6,572 bases of DNA from Gammaproteobacteria bacterium (GTDB taxonomy: Bacteria > Pseudomonadota > Gammaproteobacteria > Acidiferrobacterales > SZUA-150): NCBI GenBank assembly GCA_029880755.1, contig JAOUNW010000110.1:1-6572 (forward strand). The letters are read 5' to 3'. The position numbers and the translations under genes were made by a program. Positions within the stretch are counted from its first letter, which is position 1. Each line of letters opens with the position of its first letter. Positions 5,976 to 6,572 of this stretch are shown piece after piece. Under the pieces are notes generated by a model, which worked only from the letters and a program-made list of their open reading frames with translations, was not told where the DNA came from and did no database searches.

Positions 5976-6272
5976 TTTCTTGCATCAAATTAATCTGGTA
6001 GCGATCAATAAGTTAGCTGCCCCACCTGGTACGGAATCATGGTCATCGTCCAGCAAGTGTCTGGAGCAGGCTCCTAGCGCAAATCATTCTAAGGGGCTGA
6101 TAGAACCAGGTTGTATTAATAATGCGTAAGTCACATTAACATGCCGACAAAATATCTGTTGTCAACTGTAATGCTACCAGGCCGACTTGAAACCTTTACC
6201 GTACTGACTCTGATAACACCGGCATTTCCGAGTGTCGGATATACACCGGAATAGTGCCCGACTCACTAAAAG
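5976..6272. other. Gene-free stretch with scattered inverted repeats
   Basis: I find no supportable gene here. Visible pairs are CTGGTAGC (5995-6002) with GCTACCAG (6173-6180), ACCTGGT (6024-6030) with ACCAGGT (6105-6111), and GCCCC (6019-6023) with GGGGC (6093-6097), which would compete with the previous pair. A tight GGAGC-AG-GCTCC lies at 6063-6074. On the minus strand TTGACA (6165-6160) looks like a -35 but has no good -10 at 16-18 bases. ACACCGG is repeated at 6216-6222 and 6243-6249 around TCCGA-GTG-TCGGA (6227-6239). No T-run follows any stem, so no terminator is called. A structured or small RNA is possible but unproven. Confidence 0.3.
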
Positions 6273-6572
6273 CTACTTTCTCTCAAGGATGATGCGGTCG
6301 CTCTCACGCAGAGCCTTACGCTTGTCTTCCTGATAGGCCTCGATTTTCCGTGAAAGCGCCTCAGCCTCGGCCTCAGTCACGGTAAAAATCTCGGAGGCAG
6401 CCTTACCCGGGCCTTGTTTAACCATTACCTGGAAAACATGGCGCACCGGGTCGCCTGGTTTGCAATCTATCTGAGAAATACGATGAACATAATCGGCATT
6501 AACAGAAGCAAAGCCGGTCTTTCCGTCACAGGAAAGCGTACGAAAAGTGACTTTGACATCGGTCACATTATT
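6273..6572 (-). CDS. Hypothetical protein, N-terminus possibly beyond window
   Basis: The frame ends at TAG 6273 and is still open at the right edge. A GTG at 6566 could be the start, giving 97 residues, but no ribosome site can be seen in the six remaining bases, so the gene may begin further right. The first half (VTFRTLSCDGKTGFASVNADYV) looks like beta strands with two cysteines, Cys13 and Cys35 if counted from the GTG. The second half is a long charged helix rich in Glu, Lys and Arg (about residues 63-97). There is no hydrophobic segment in the visible part. I do not recognise a family. Lying 414 bases upstream of the protease gene, it is probably a separate transcription unit. Confidence 0.6.
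   Translation of the reverse strand, partial: NNVTDVKVTFRTLSCDGKTGFASVNADYVHRISQIDCKPGDPVRHVFQVMVKQGPGKAASEIFTVTEAEAEALSRKIEAYQEDKRKALRESDRIILERK

Overview
The window looks like a chromosomal accessory-stress region of a facultatively anaerobic proteobacterium, probably a gammaproteobacterium. This rests on moderate GC, Shine-Dalgarno-led genes, a Pseudomonas/PA0779-type Lon-like protease, and TTGAT-N4-ATCAA boxes of the FNR/ANR kind. Genus cannot be read from the sequence. No tRNA, rRNA, insertion sequence, phage gene or CRISPR array is visible.

Layout, right to left, because most genes lie on the minus strand. At the right edge is the C-terminal part of an unrecognised protein (6273-6572). 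A 414-base stretch without a gene follows; it holds an FNR-like box at 5962-5975 and some imperfect inverted repeats. Next come a Lon-like ATP-dependent protease (3459-5858) and a two-domain universal stress protein (2603-3469), whose genes overlap by 11 bases. The only plus-strand gene, a stress-type phosphoribosyltransferase (1898-2602), runs into the stress-protein gene with the two stop codons touching. Continuing on the minus strand are a possible 27-codon leader ORF (1812-1895), a Mut7-C/PIN-like zinc-ribbon protein (1315-1812), a two-CBS-domain protein (689-1138), and a DUF3175 protein (382-687) that begins one base after the CBS stop. The last gene is a secreted Met/His-rich protein that runs off the left edge (1-218).

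The best regulatory signal is upstream of the Met-rich gene: a perfect FNR/ANR palindrome (331-344) sits about 41 bases before a possible start point. It is interleaved with a perfect 17-bp palindrome over the -10 region and a 10-bp inverted repeat around the box. Weaker FNR/CRP-family sites at a similar distance precede the Lon-like gene and possibly the CBS gene.

Universal stress protein, CBS protein, phosphoribosyltransferase and Lon-like protease together suggest a low-oxygen or energy-limitation survival locus: proteolysis, nucleotide sensing, salvage and RNA turnover. The gene identities are well supported; the shared regulon is inference.
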